From NCBI RefSeq assembly GCF_024586455.1, contig NC_065921.1, positions 75,599,226 through 75,663,225 of the forward strand: a stretch of DNA of 64,000 bases, in the 5' to 3' direction. The first letter of the stretch is position 1. Every line of letters begins with the position of its first letter. Positions 34,111 through 44,865 of the stretch are shown here, in pieces. The DNA is from Bactrocera neohumeralis (lineage: Eukaryota > Arthropoda > Insecta > Diptera > Tephritidae). The notes beneath the pieces were generated by a model. The model ran no database searches. It saw only the letters and a list, made by a program, of their open reading frames with translations, and was not told where the DNA came from. Position numbers and translations under genes: made by a program.

Positions 34111-35779
34111 TTTTTTTTATTTTTTTCAATTATTAATTTTAATTCATTTATTTTTTGATCTATTTATTTTTTTCATTCTTTTTTTCAATTTTAATTATTT
34201 ATTTTAATTTAACACATGGGTCTCGTTTTTTAAACTTTGCAAAAAGCTGTGAGCCGAAAAAATTTTCACATTATCAATATTCAAACAGACACATGTATGT
34301 ATATATGTATATGTATATGTCTGGACCTAAGTGCATACGTATTGCATTGCATTCTTGTATTCCCACATGTTGTCTGTTTCCTTCCATTTCATGCTGTCAA
34401 TTTCCCATTGCTTGCTTGCTGCCCTTTTTTTAAAGCTTTTTTTTCATTTTCGCACAACTTTTGCGCGATAAATGTGAATTCACGAATTTACAACTGCAAT
34501 CTTGATAAGTAGCACTTCACGACCACTTGAGAGTTATGTTATTTTTCATTATTATTCGTTTTTTTTGCAGCGCTGCATATCCCATCAGCCGCACAGCCAG
34601 CAATGTTAAGTGCATGCCGCACATACACTCACACACACCTACAGACATATACGCCAACTTGCACTCGGCAACACACGAGTCTGCAGGCAGGCTCATAATT
34701 TTGTAGCAGTGAGTTTTTTCGCTTCCATTTTATTTTCACTTCATATTTTGCCACTACATATTTTTTCCATGCATCATAATTTTGCTACAGCCAGCAACAG
34801 CAACAACAACAGCAAGAGCAAGTAATAAGCGTGCGATTGCAGTAGGCAGCAGCAGACAGCTTGCAACTTGTAGACGCGCTTTAAAATTGCAACGACGACC
34901 GTGGCGAGCAGCAGCAGGCTGACGGTGCCCAGCGGAGGCAGCGAGGGTGGTAGTCGGCAAGAAGCATGATGCATGAGGCGAACGTAATGTTCCGCTTCTG
35001 GCTGTTCAGCCCACCTTGTTATCACATTATGACTGGCAACCCGACTTGGCGTACTTACATCGGAACGTGCGAGCGCTCAGCGTGCAACATTTTGTCGGAG
35101 TGTCTGAGTGCATGTACCAGCAGGCAGCCAACAACAAGAGAAACAATAAATGCACAAAAACATATATACGTGTGCATTTATACGCGCATGTGTGTGCGTG
35201 TGCGTGTGTGAGTTTATGACGTGCAACGCGTGAAAACATCGTCTTCGATAACGTCGTTGTGGCACCACCAAAATGATGTAGCACCAAACGCCCGCCATCC
35301 ATGCAGAAGACACTCAGTGACTCCATCATCATGGCGTTTGTTGTTGTTGTTGCTGTTGTTAGTTTGTTACTCGTTGAGTTATGTGATAATGGCGTTGGCA
35401 GCGCCCATCCATTGCTGTTGTGGCACGAAATTTATGTGCATCATGTTGCAAGTTGATGATCATTAATTCATAAATAAGTTGCATGGCACTCACACATGGT
35501 GATAAGGAGGAGTGTTAAAGCCGCTGAGTTGTGGTTGATTGCAGCGTTTTGCTGGTGTTGAAATTCGTAAAAGTTTCGCTAAAAGCATCGACGGTTATTA
35601 CTTGAAATTCATTGGCAATTGCTATATATAATAGTTTAAGTATCCCCAAAGTGGATTCTGCTGGTTCTACAATACCGAAATTACTCTGGAATTTATGCGG
35701 CCAAGTACTAGTACCACGCCGATCTAAACGAAAAACGTTCCTGCTGTGACTTGAAGAATACTAAAAACCTAAACAAGTA
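34111..35779. other. Host-like DNA: T-rich, CA-rich and CAA/CAG tracts
   Basis: T-rich tract 34108-34200, ATGTATATATGTATATG run near 34290-34320, CAACAGCAAC run near 34795-34815, GTGTGTGCGTGTGCGTG run near 35187-35212, GTTGTTGTTG run near 35337-35360. The overlapping frames are all chance ORFs in these tracts. Confidence 0.5.
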
Positions 35780-36137
35780 AAATTACCGCATTTGAGACGA
35801 AGACCAACCTGAAGAGATTCAACGGTTTGGTGTGGTTTGTGGGCCGATGGAATCAGCGGTCCATATTTCTTCAAAAATGATGCCAGTGAGAACGTAACCG
35901 TCAATAGCGACCGTTATCGCGCCATGATAACCAACTATTTGATGCCTTAAGTTGACGCTCGTGATCTCGGCGACATTCGGTTTCAACAAGACGGGGCCAC
36001 TTCCCATACATTACATAAATTAATAGATTTATTGAGAGAATACTTCGATGAGCAGATATTTACAAGATTTGGTTCGGCCGATTCGCTACCAAGATCGTGT
36101 GATATCATACCGTTAGACTTTTTCCTGTAAGGATATA
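35780..36137 (+). pseudogene. DDE_3-type transposase remnant, middle part
   Basis: Reads a degraded DEDQPEEIQRF, WADGISGPYFFKNDASENVT and VNSDRYRAMITNYLMP. The second catalytic block is FQQDGATSHT (Asp kept), then LIDLLREYFDEQIF, RFGSADSLPRSCDIIPLDFFL (third block region, Asp kept) and a stop before GY. It ends exactly where the minus-strand mariner begins at TA 36136-36137. Confidence 0.85.
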
Positions 36138-36870
36138 CAGGATTTGTCCGGAAAGTAATAAGACTGAGTCGATTTAAAAAAATTTATTGAACCAATCGTT
36201 ACATTTCTTTAAAAACTTTCAAAATAGGCTACTTATGCGTCAACTCAGCGCTGCCAACGCGTTTTCCAAGCATTGAAGGCGTCACGGAAGGCATTCTCCG
36301 CGATAGCCTTGAGAGCCGAGATGTATTCTGCTTGAATCCCCTCTGTCGTCTCAAACTGCTAGGTAGATTGCCTCTTTGTCTTGGGATCAGACTCAAAGAT
36401 CCATATTCAAAAAATGGGGGTCATTTCCACACAAGTTCAAATTTCCCTCGCACACTTTCACTCACCGCAATTTCCGGTCGTCAGTGAGCACTTTTGGGAC
36501 CATTTTTGCGCACAACTTGCACATGCTCAAGCGCTCCGCCACAATGTCATGAACCATAGATTTTAATAAATTTTACATCTGGGCAATTAAACAAATACTT
36601 AGTCGACGATCTGAGTTCAAAACTTTGCGCCCACGAGTCACATTGTCGGTGTTTGTCGAGGCGCAGGTCTCCCAGCACGGTCTTCATCAGCGACCTCTTA
36701 CGGGCCGGGTGCCACTGAAATACACTACTTCTAACTAAAACAACATCTGGATAAGCCTATTTGATCATATCAAACGTCTCTGTCGTAGATTTACCGAGTT
36801 TCACAGAATTTAATCGCGTATCTCTGCTCTAACGAACGCTGCTTACGAAATTTTGTAGGGTTTATTTTCT
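36138..36870 (-). pseudogene. Mariner element remnant inserted in the DDE_3 sequence, minus strand
   Basis: The plus-strand left edge, after TA, is CAGGATTTGTCCGGAAAGTA, a mariner inverted repeat. On the minus strand the transposase runs from about 36830: AIKFCETR, a damaged middle, EVADEDRAGRP, then CAKMVPKVLTDDRKLR-VKVCEGNLNLC, DPKTKRQST, then after a deletion ISALKAIAENAFRDAFNAWKTRWQR. The first catalytic Asp block is truncated and the second and third are absent. The other inverted repeat is not recognisable. Confidence 0.78.
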
Positions 36871-37010
36871 AAGGCTACCGTACAATCTCCAAAGAAATTG
36901 TTCAGATCAGATCACTATAGCATATGGCTGCCATACAAACTGAACGATTAAAATCAAGTTCTTGTATAGAAAACTTTTTCAATTGCCAAGGTAGCTAAGC
37001 TTGGAAATAT
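36868..37010 (-). repeat. Family A repeat fragment (one unit)
   Basis: One unit on the minus strand: ctccaaagaaattgttcaga, atatggctgccatacaaact, gttcttgtatagaaaac. Confidence 0.75.
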
Positions 37011-37984
37011 TTCCCTAAATAAAATAAGGCGAAAATAAAGATTTGTATGAAAGAACTAATTTATCTAAGTCAACATTTCATACAAAATTCCCAGTTAAAT
37101 TTAAAAATCATTTAAACGATGTAAGCCATAAAAGTCCACACAAAAAGAAAGAGCAACATTACAAGTAAGGTCATGCCTCATACTCCAGCTTGACTAGACG
37201 ATAAATGAATGGCAAGTAAGTTTCCGATGATGTTGAATGAAGGTAAAAACGACGTACAACCGCAGCATAATGATTCCAAGCAAAATAGAAACTTTAAAGC
37301 TGCAGCCATAGACATTGAAAACTTTACAAATTGTTCGCTATTTCAAGATTATTTTTCACAAGAGCTGAATCCGCCGGGAGACAATGCCGAAAGGAAAAAA
37401 GAAAAATCTTCTGAACTTGTTGAAAACTTTTAAAATGGCAAGCTCCAGCAGGAGGTGGATTGCGCCCATACCTTGCATAGTTCAAGTGAATGTAATTAAA
37501 TGCCTGAAAATAAAATTAATTAAAAAATGTATAGAAGTGGCAAAAAATAGGATACATGGAGAGTCGGAGCCAGCTGTAGAGCCGAGCACAAAAATGCGAG
37601 GAAAAAAGTTAGAAAAACTGATTACAGCTCGTGGCAATGGCAACTAGGCAACAACTTGAGGTAGCTTCATATAAAATGTACGTATGCGTGTTTTTGCTGG
37701 CAGTAGTATGCAGGAAGTGAGCGCATTGAGGTGAGTAAGGATAAATTGTAGTTGAAAAATTGCAACAAAACCAAAAAAAAAGAATCATACAAGGGTAGGT
37801 TTAGCGTTTTCGAAAACACAGGTTGAGTCTACTGAGTCGCTATGTATAATATTCTCAAGGAAATTTTTGTAAGAAACCAAGTCCGAAATCAAATAGTGTT
37901 AGAATTTCGACAAGGTCTCTCTAATAACGTGACGGAAATCTGGTACAAGGTTATAATCGCGCTATAACCTCTCCAGATACAGAT
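37011..37984. other. Unassigned DNA with two overlapping short frames
   Basis: Frames 37209-37433 (74 codons) and 37384-37647 (87 codons, lysine-rich) overlap in different frames. Neither shows a domain I know. No splice or promoter evidence, so not called as genes. Confidence 0.4.
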
Positions 37985-39110
37985 GAAACTCGCTACAAAG
38001 TTGTTGAAAGACAGTCATAGTCATTATGTTTCCAAGATGAGATTTCTTACTAAAAATCGGTCAGTTTTGTGATTGCTTGACTCAGTTTGAGGACGCGTCA
38101 AAGATGGACACCAGCCGAGAGACAATACGGTATATTTTAGAGTTTTTCTTGAATAAACGAGAAACGAGAAAGCATGCGATTGTCGAAAATATGAACAAAT
38201 TAATGGAAATTGAAGAGACGGAACGTCATGTAAGCACGGTTTCGATAAATTAGGAGTAAAAAATCTCACAGAAAAACAAAAATCGTTTGGAACCACTTCA
38301 AAAATGCTGTATACAAACAGAAGCTCAAAGTATGAATGCCAAGCCACATGATTTAACCCAAAGGACAAGTCATGTACCTAATTTCAATCTGGGAATCAGT
38401 ACTGAATCGCAACAAAATTAATCCATTTTTGAAGCGATTGGTTGCTGGAACATGCGAAAATGTCAAGTGAAAACGGCCGTGCCCGATTCACGGTGAGCCG
38501 TGCAAACGGTGATTGATGATTAGGAAAGTTTTTGTGGAATTGGCCGGGAATCATCTACCAATACTTGCTCCCCAACGGATAAACTTCTAATTCATACCAG
38601 CATTGTCCCAATTGGAGCGGTTGAAGGAAGGAAATCGCAAGATTTGGCATTAAGAGAGAAATGGTGTTCCATCAAGACAACGCCAGGCCGCACACATCGA
38701 TATCGACTCGCCAGAAGCTCACAGCATTGTCCCCAATTGGAGCTGTTGAAGGAAGGAAATCGCCAGATTTCGCATTAAGAGAGAAATGGTGTTCCATCAA
38801 GCCAACGCCAGGCCGCGCACATCGGTAGTGTCGCGCCATAAGCTCCCGAAGCTCGGTCTTCAACATCGCCTTTATATACCGGCCCTGGTACCAAAGATTA
38901 GTACTTGCTCATGTCTAAGGCGAATGATTTTGCTGGTGAAAAATTCGCCTTATAAGAAACTTGTGCAAATCGACTGTCTTAGGGTTTATCACAATAAGAA
39001 CGACGGTTTCAAGGAGGTGCCAATCGACTGTCCCAAGTTTTTGCCAATAAAAACGACGATTTCTAAGATGTTTAAGGAATTACTATCAAAATGTCAACAA
39101 TAAATCGAAC
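37985..39110 (+). pseudogene. Mariner-like transposase remnant with local 122-bp duplication
   Basis: Same lineage as 6955-8300. From the left: DASKMDTSRETIRYILEFF, a damaged HTH, KNLTEKQK, then ECQA, a broken first catalytic region, KTAVPDSR and ESFCGIGRES (the WWDWxGI region). The segment leading to the second block is present twice (38610-38730 and 38732-38852). The first copy keeps GAC for the Asp of DNARPHT in one frame; the second reads ANARPRTSVVSRHKLPKLGL. The C-terminal AGEKFAL follows near 38935. Stops in all frames; dead. Confidence 0.78.
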
Positions 39111-39129
39111 AAAACGGTGCATATTTGAT

Positions 39130-39328
39130 CTAAATCCTAATCCAAGGCGGAGTAAATACCATGCTCGCTGGGAACGGCGGGTACTGCGTCGAATACTTTC
39201 ATGACGACACGACCTACCCAGCGTAGCTTTTTAATTTGCTGAACTATGTCATCGTTCCATCGAATGCGATATTCGCCGTGGCTAATGCGTAAAGGACCAT
39301 AAATCTTCCGCAGAAACTTTCTGTCAAA
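39130..39328 (-). pseudogene. Non-LTR retrotransposon C-terminal scrap, minus strand
   Basis: Minus strand reads CGRFMVLYALATANIAFDGT-like sequence (frame-shifted FCGRFMVL, equivalent to RKIYGPLRIGNGEYRSRW), then the KLKSYAG-VV region and VFDAVPAVPSEHGIYSA-like end. It matches the C-terminus at 3.2-3.5 kb and 24.9-25.2 kb. Confidence 0.75.
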
Positions 39329-40580
39329 AAAGAAAAACTTTACCTTGAATGACTACCCTAAGAAACAAAACATAATGCTTGAGGTCCTACGATGGTGCCA
39401 TCAAACTGCGCCATTGAGCGCTACTTAAGCCCAAAACCAACTGCATAAATACAGACCCACGTATGAAAGCCGCACCACATGACTCTGTATCACAACACTT
39501 CCGACCTTCAACAAAACTAACTCATACGTCGGTATAGCGGTATCCTTGCATATAATAACTATATGTATTTGCATATTCAGGGCACAACGCGCCCGACTCA
39601 CCCACGAAAAGGAATTCCCACAAGTTTATGGCATGGCATATTTCTAAGTGGGCAGCGCATTGTTGCCGGCGCAGTGAGGGTCGGAGAAGCGGTTGCTGCA
39701 AATTGTATGCGTTATTTTATGACGACAGCAGCAGGGTTAGGCGGCAGGAAGTGAAACGCCCACACCAGAATGAATGAAAATGTAACGCAGCGAGTAAGTA
39801 AATAAATAACAAATGAGAGGAAAAAAAAAAAAATAGAAATAGAAATTGAGTGCGCGCAAGGCTGCAATTATTAAAATATGAATGCAGATAAAATAAAAAT
39901 AACAAAATATTAAAAAGTGGAAAATGGCACAAAAAAACCACACACAAATTGAACGAAAGCTCGAAAGCTTGCAATTTGCCCAGACCGCGACTGTGGCTGC
40001 GGTTGGGGCGAGTGTTGGCTTGTAGGCTTGCCGCTTAGGGCGGTTGCTGTTTTTTCGCTGTTGTTGTTGTTTGTTGCACTTGCTGCCAGCATTATCCTTG
40101 TTGCTAGTGTTGTTGTAACAATATAATATTCACAACAACTACAAATGTATGCGAGGATGTGCATGGCCTAACCTACATAGCGCATATTTTGCTTTATTTT
40201 TTTCATTTATTTTTTTCTCATTCAAAATTGTGCAGAATTTTCATGAAAACGCGCCGAGAGTGATGAAAAACCACGCAAGTATGCTGGAAAAAATAATAGC
40301 GGGAGTCAAAAAAAAATTAGCAACGTAAAAAAAAACAGAAATTGCAAACTTGCTGTGGAATTTGAACGAAAGAAATGCGCGATTATAATGCAATGCATAT
40401 AAATATATATACCATACACATATGTAAAGTAATAGTACATATATGCACATACATACATATATATACATACATATAAAAATGTTTAAGAAATAACATAAAG
40501 AACTTTATGTGAGATGCCTTGCAGAACACATAAATTTTATGCAAGTAAGGGTGTATGTATGCATATGTAAATATAGTAAA
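39329..40580. other. Host-like DNA with poly-A and CATA tracts
   Basis: Poly-A near 39820-39833, A-rich stretch 39885-39915, TTGTTGTTGTT near 40060-40075, ATACATACATATATATACAT near 40450-40472. No gene supported. Confidence 0.5.
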
Positions 40581-41272
40581 ACAGCTATATTGTATAGTGG
40601 TTCGATCTGAAGAACTTATTGGGAGATTGTAGTGCTGCTTCCAACAACAATCTATGCCGAATTTCATGAAGATATCTTGTCAAATAGAAAAGTTTTCCAT
40701 ATAAGGACTTGAATTTGATCGCCCAGTTTGTACGGCAGCTATATGCTATAGTGGTCCGATCTGAACAATTTATTCGGAGATTATAGTGCTGCCTTGAACA
40801 ATAATCCTATGCAGAATTTCATGAGGATATCTTATTAAATAAAAAAGTTTTCCATATAAGGACTTGAATTTGATCGGCCAGTTTGTATGACAGCTATATC
40901 TTATAGTGGTCCGATCTGAACAATTTATTCGGAGATTATAGTGCTGCCTTGAACAATAATCTATGCCGAATTTTAAGAAGATACATTGTCAAATAAAAAA
41001 GTTTTTCTTATAAGGGCCTCAATTTTGATAGGTCAGTCTGTATGGCAGCAATATGTTATAGTGATCCGATCTGAACAATATGTTCGGAGGTAGTAGCATT
41101 TCCTTTGTCTATAATCTAGACCAAATTTCATGAAGATATCTTGTCAAATAAAAAAGTTTTTCATACAAGGACCTGAATTTGATCGACAGTTATGTATAAA
41201 TAGACAGAGAAAGGAATAGATGGCATGGCTAAATCGACTCACTTAGCTACCCTTATCATTTATCCTATCCTT
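40581..41272 (+). repeat. Family A repeat, 4 units
   Basis: Units at about 40581, 40735, 40885 and 41040, each with cagctatatgctatagtggt-like and agatatcttgtcaaataaa-like boxes. The last unit leads to gacagttatgtataaataga and a atggctaaatcgactcactt box. The hairpin head and GGGTATA tail are missing. Confidence 0.88.
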
Positions 41273-42004
41273 CAATAAAATCTTTGAAGAGATAATAATC
41301 TCTAATTCAGAAATGATCAGCAAAACCTCGTCAAACATAACCCCTACAGTGACAATATAACTGCCTTCGATGTTCGAGAGAGAGAGCGCACACTCTTGTT
41401 CCACAGAAGCGCTCAGAATTGTCATCATTGAGATCGTGATGAATTGTCTCTCGACGCTGTTCAGAAAATTTACTGTTGAAACCAGAGCATTAAAAAATCA
41501 TCAGTTCTGAGTGCGAATATTTCGGTACAAATGTTGACGGCCCGATTGGATTTTACTTTACTTTTCAGTGGACAGAAATATCACTTTATGACAAGGTTAT
41601 TTGGTTGTCTTTTGTGGGGAATTTCAAAATCAGGAACGTTATAACCCAATATAGTAGAGCTGATGAAGTAAGCTCAGACATCAAAGATATAGAGTCGGTT
41701 GTAACTTCAAAGCTCATTTAGAATTCAACCACTGGAGTAAAAATTTTCGGAAAATCGTAAAAAAAATCGGGGAATCTTAAATTCTCAAGTAGTTTGGATT
41801 GATGGTCAAGGCACCGCACCTCTAAAATATGATTACTTCCGTGAAGGGGCACGTTCATTTCTTACATGGAAACGTAGCTCATACTTCAGGAAAACATGTC
41901 ACGGATATGCAAGCGATATACATACATATGATTATGCTCAAAGACGAACAAAGCAGTTTCAAAACAGTTGAAGTATGGGAAGTTTAGTACTTCAGTTTTG
42001 GCGG
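41273..42004. other. Unassigned DNA
   Basis: No supported feature; a GAGAGAGAGAG stretch lies near 41376-41388. Confidence 0.4.
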
Positions 42005-42442
42005 TTATAGCCGAGCTGACAACAGCGCGCTAATCGTTCTTCCTTTCCGCTGCCTGGCGCCAATTTGAGATTCCAAGTGAAGCCAGGTCGTTCTCTACCT
42101 CATAGTTCCATCGATTGCGGTATTCGCCGTTGCTAATGCACAAAGAATCATAAATCTTCCGCAGAACCTTTTTCTCGAAAACTCGTAACGCCGACTAATC
42201 AAATATTGTCATTGTCCATGCCTCTGTGCGTTATAGCGAGATGGGGATGATCAATGACTTGTTGGATTTGGCTTTTGTTCGTCGAGAGAGGACTTATTTT
42301 ACTTTTCAATTGCATACTCAATCCAAAGTCATGGCAAGAGTTATTCTGCGTTGGATTTCGAGGCTGGCGTTGTTGTTGGTGTTCATACGGGTTCCAAGAT
42401 AGACGAAATTATTTACGACATCGTAGTTATGACTGTCAACAG

Positions 42443-42857
42443 AGTTAAGGAATGTATTCCTTATAATAGTAACAAACATCAAAACAATCTTTTGTTTCAG
42501 TAAACAGAATGCAGAAACAACCTTGAGTTAGAACAATTGATGTGCACTGTCACTACAACAAATAATCCTAAACAAACAAGTATCAAAACAACATTGAGTT
42601 TGAATACCACAACCTTATCTTAGAACAAAGCAATTGTATCTAAGCAAGCAATATATATATAAACAAACCTAAACAAATAATATAATCTGTATCTTAACAA
42701 ACTATCAACTAGTAATAAGTAAACATATTAGTTAGTATAAATAGAAGTAAGAACCATGTAATAAGTTAGTCTTAAGAGTATAAATAAAGAGTACACATTT
42801 CGGTGCAGCTCAAAATATATTCTTTTGACTCTTTTTTACTTAATGTAAAAATTAACT
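42443..42857 (+). repeat. 5' LTR
   Basis: AGTTAAGGAATG...AAATTAACT. A TATA-like tataaatagaagtaag lies near 42737 and a poly(A) signal AATAAA near 42783, followed by a T-rich U5, consistent with promoter and terminator signals in a short LTR. Confidence 0.93.
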
Positions 42858-42859
42858 GG

Positions 42860-42873
42860 TGGCTCAACCGGGA
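42860..42873 (+). other. Primer-binding site candidate
   Basis: TGGCTCAACCGGGA starts 2 bases after the 5' LTR and begins TGG, the complement of the tRNA CCA end. I cannot say which tRNA pairs. Confidence 0.65.
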
Positions 42874-43285
42874 TAGCAAATTTATTTGCTATACAAAAAG
42901 CCAGATTTTATTCCGAAAGGAATAAATCAAAAAATTCCACAGGAAGTGGGACTTCCAGCACTAAATGCCTGAAAAAAGTGCAGAAACAAATGGCAATGGA
43001 TATAAGTAGAAGTCCTGTAACAGCGGACAATACTTCCAGAACGAATCAAAAGCAGATCCCGAAAAAACGGACAGCGGCGAATTCAGCAAGATTCACAACA
43101 GGCCCTGGAAGAGCGGACAGCGACAATTCCTGAAAAAGTGGAACAAGGTAAAAAAGTATAGGCCCTGAAATAATGGATAATACTTTCACCAAGATTCGCA
43201 ATAGACTCTGAAAAAGCGGATAACGTTGAGTCCTGAAAAATCCTGAAACATTGGACAGTTAATTATCAGTTAGGAAGAAGCAAAG

Positions 43286-43510
43286 ATGGTCCAACTCCAA
43301 GCACAAGTAACTGCATTGATGGTAATTATAAACAAGCAACAAGAGGAATTTATACAAATTTATCCTCAATCGAAAAGTGAAAATTTCCATAAGCAACACC
43401 AATTACCCAAAAAAGGCACCGAAAACAAGGCAAGCCAAAAAGGAAAATGGTTGTTGAGTTCTGGAAAATTAACGCTAATTCAAAACGAACTAAAAGAAGA
43501 CATCATTTGA
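43286..43510 (+). pseudogene. Possible gag remnant inside the LTR element
   Basis: 74-codon frame: MVQLQAQVTALMVIINKQQE gives a short amphipathic, coiled-coil-like start, then a Lys/Gln-rich region. No zinc knuckle. Its second half lies in the left copy of an internal direct duplication. It could be a gag scrap or noncoding; weak. Confidence 0.3.
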
Positions 43511-43690
43511 AACACGAAAAAATAATTAAGTATATAATATAGAAAGATATTAATTATAAACATAAAAAATTTTTCACACATATACGAAAAGTGAAAATTT
43601 TCACAAACACAGCCAATAATTCCAAAAAAAAGGCACCGAAAACAAGGCAAGCCAAAAAGGAAAATGGTTGTTATATTTTAGAAAATTATT
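43375..43690 (+). repeat. Internal direct duplication in the LTR element
   Basis: The stretch aaaaaaggcaccgaaaacaa through ggcaagccaaaaaggaaaat and ggttgtt occurs at about 43405-43455 and again at about 43625-43672, with looser similarity on both sides (gtgaaaattt before; ggaaaatta/agaaaatta after). About 215-bp step. Confidence 0.85.
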
Positions 43691-43877
43691 AAACTAATTA
43701 AACACTAAATTATAAGAGAAAGGAAAGCATTATAAGAAACATGCAAAAATAATTATTTACTATATAATATAATATAAAAAGGTAAACTCAAAAAATTAAT
43801 CAAACACATAAAATAATTAATTATTATAAGCCGACATCAAGCCTAGATGTTTTGAAATGAGGACATTTCATTTTAAC

Positions 43878-43886
43878 AGAGGGGAG
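43878..43886 (+). other. Polypurine tract
   Basis: AGAGGGGAG lies immediately before the 3' LTR, where plus-strand DNA priming is expected. Confidence 0.8.
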
Positions 43887-44309
43887 AGTTAAGGAATGTA
43901 TTCCTTATAATAGTAACAAACATCAAAACAATCTTTTGTTTCAGTAAACAGAATGCAGAAACAACCTTGAGTTAGAACAATTGATGTGCACTGTCACTAC
44001 AACAAATAATCCTAAACAAACAAGTATCAAAACAACATTGAGTTTGAATACCACAACCTTATCTTAGAACAAAGCAATTGTATCTAAGGAAGCAATATAT
44101 GTATATGTATGTACACAAACCTAAACAAATAACATAATCTGTATCTTAACAAACTATCAACTAGTAATAAGTAAACATATTAGTTAGTATAAATAGAAGT
44201 AAGAACCATGTAATAAGTTAGTCTTAAGAGTATAAATAAAGAGTACACATTTCGGTGCAGCTCAAAATATATTCTTTTGACTCATTTTTACTTATGGTAA
44301 AAATTAACT
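43887..44309 (+). repeat. 3' LTR
   Basis: Near-identical to the 5' LTR; same AGTTAAGG start and TTAACT end, with a slightly longer atatgtatatgtatgtac stretch at about 44096. Confidence 0.93.
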
Positions 44310-44751
44310 ACAGTGACGTGGGAGCCAAGTCGCGAGTGTGACGACTGTTTGGTTGATGACAGGAGATATTTTGTCGTGCCCTCATTCACCAACAGATCCA
44401 TTTGCTTCGCTTCTTTATTCAGTCTGGAGAAAGTAGAGCTAACGGTGGGGTTGTTATGGCCAATGATATCAATGTCATCAGCGTACGCCAGCAGTAGTAC
44501 ATTCTTACAGAAGATTGTACCTGCTCGATTAAGCTCTGGAGCTCGAATTATTTATGAAGAAGTGGCCTTGTCTGAAACTTTGTTTGTTATCGAACGGCTC
44601 GGAGAGGTTCTTCCCGATCCTTACAGTGCTTTTGGTATTGCTCAACGTTTGTATTTGCAGACTTATTAATTTTGTGGGGATACCAGAAAGGCAGCTCATT
44701 TACGTGCTGAAAACGCGAACCAGTCCCTCAGTTTTTGAGGTATGTATCTGA

Positions 44752-44865
44752 AATTAGGCATATATTATTTTTGAACAGACTGAACGAACGGAATCTAGTG
44801 CTTATAAGGAAAACTTTTTCATTTGACGAGATATTCTCAAGCAATTTGGGATGGATCGCTATAAG
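44752..44865 (-). repeat. Family A repeat fragment
   Basis: Part of one unit on the minus strand (ttataaggaaaactttttca, tttgacgagatattctca). Confidence 0.6.

Larger units (their letters stand above)
42439..44313 (+). mobile_element. Non-autonomous LTR retrotransposon, complete with 4-bp target duplication
   Basis: Two LTRs (42443-42857, 415 bp; 43887-44309, 423 bp) begin AGTTAAGG and end TTAACT, an inverted pair. Direct ACAG flanks lie at 42439-42442 and 44310-44313. Internal DNA is only about 1.03 kb and lacks any protease, RT, RNase H or integrase. A 4-bp duplication and AGTTA...TAACT ends are typical of gypsy (Ty3) type elements. Orientation plus is set by the PBS and PPT. The LTRs differ mainly by a short AT/GTAT indel near 42650/44100, so insertion looks recent relative to the decayed host element. 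Confidence 0.95.
42005..44735 (-). pseudogene. Non-LTR retrotransposon copy, minus strand, split by an LTR element
   Basis: Reading right to left: 44735-44310 gives a damaged RT middle (IIRAPELNRAGTIF), then VLLLAYADDIDIIGHNN, the RT catalytic YADD box that the 24-25 kb copy has lost, then SRLNKEAKRMDLLVNEGTTK. After the LTR insertion, 42440-42005 continues with NNFVYLGTRMNTNNNASLEI, RRITLAM, a frameshifted C-terminus and the family tail (tgttgtcagctcggctataa on the minus strand). Removing the LTR element and one ACAG rejoins the flanks at the VT-VDSHNYDVV region. Multiple stops. Confidence 0.88.

Noticed and set aside
37209..37647. Two overlapping frames as small genes
   Set aside because: Different frames overlap and neither resembles a known family.
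42443..44309. Two unrelated repeats rather than one LTR element
   Set aside because: Matching ends, PBS, PPT and the ACAG duplication all support a single insertion.
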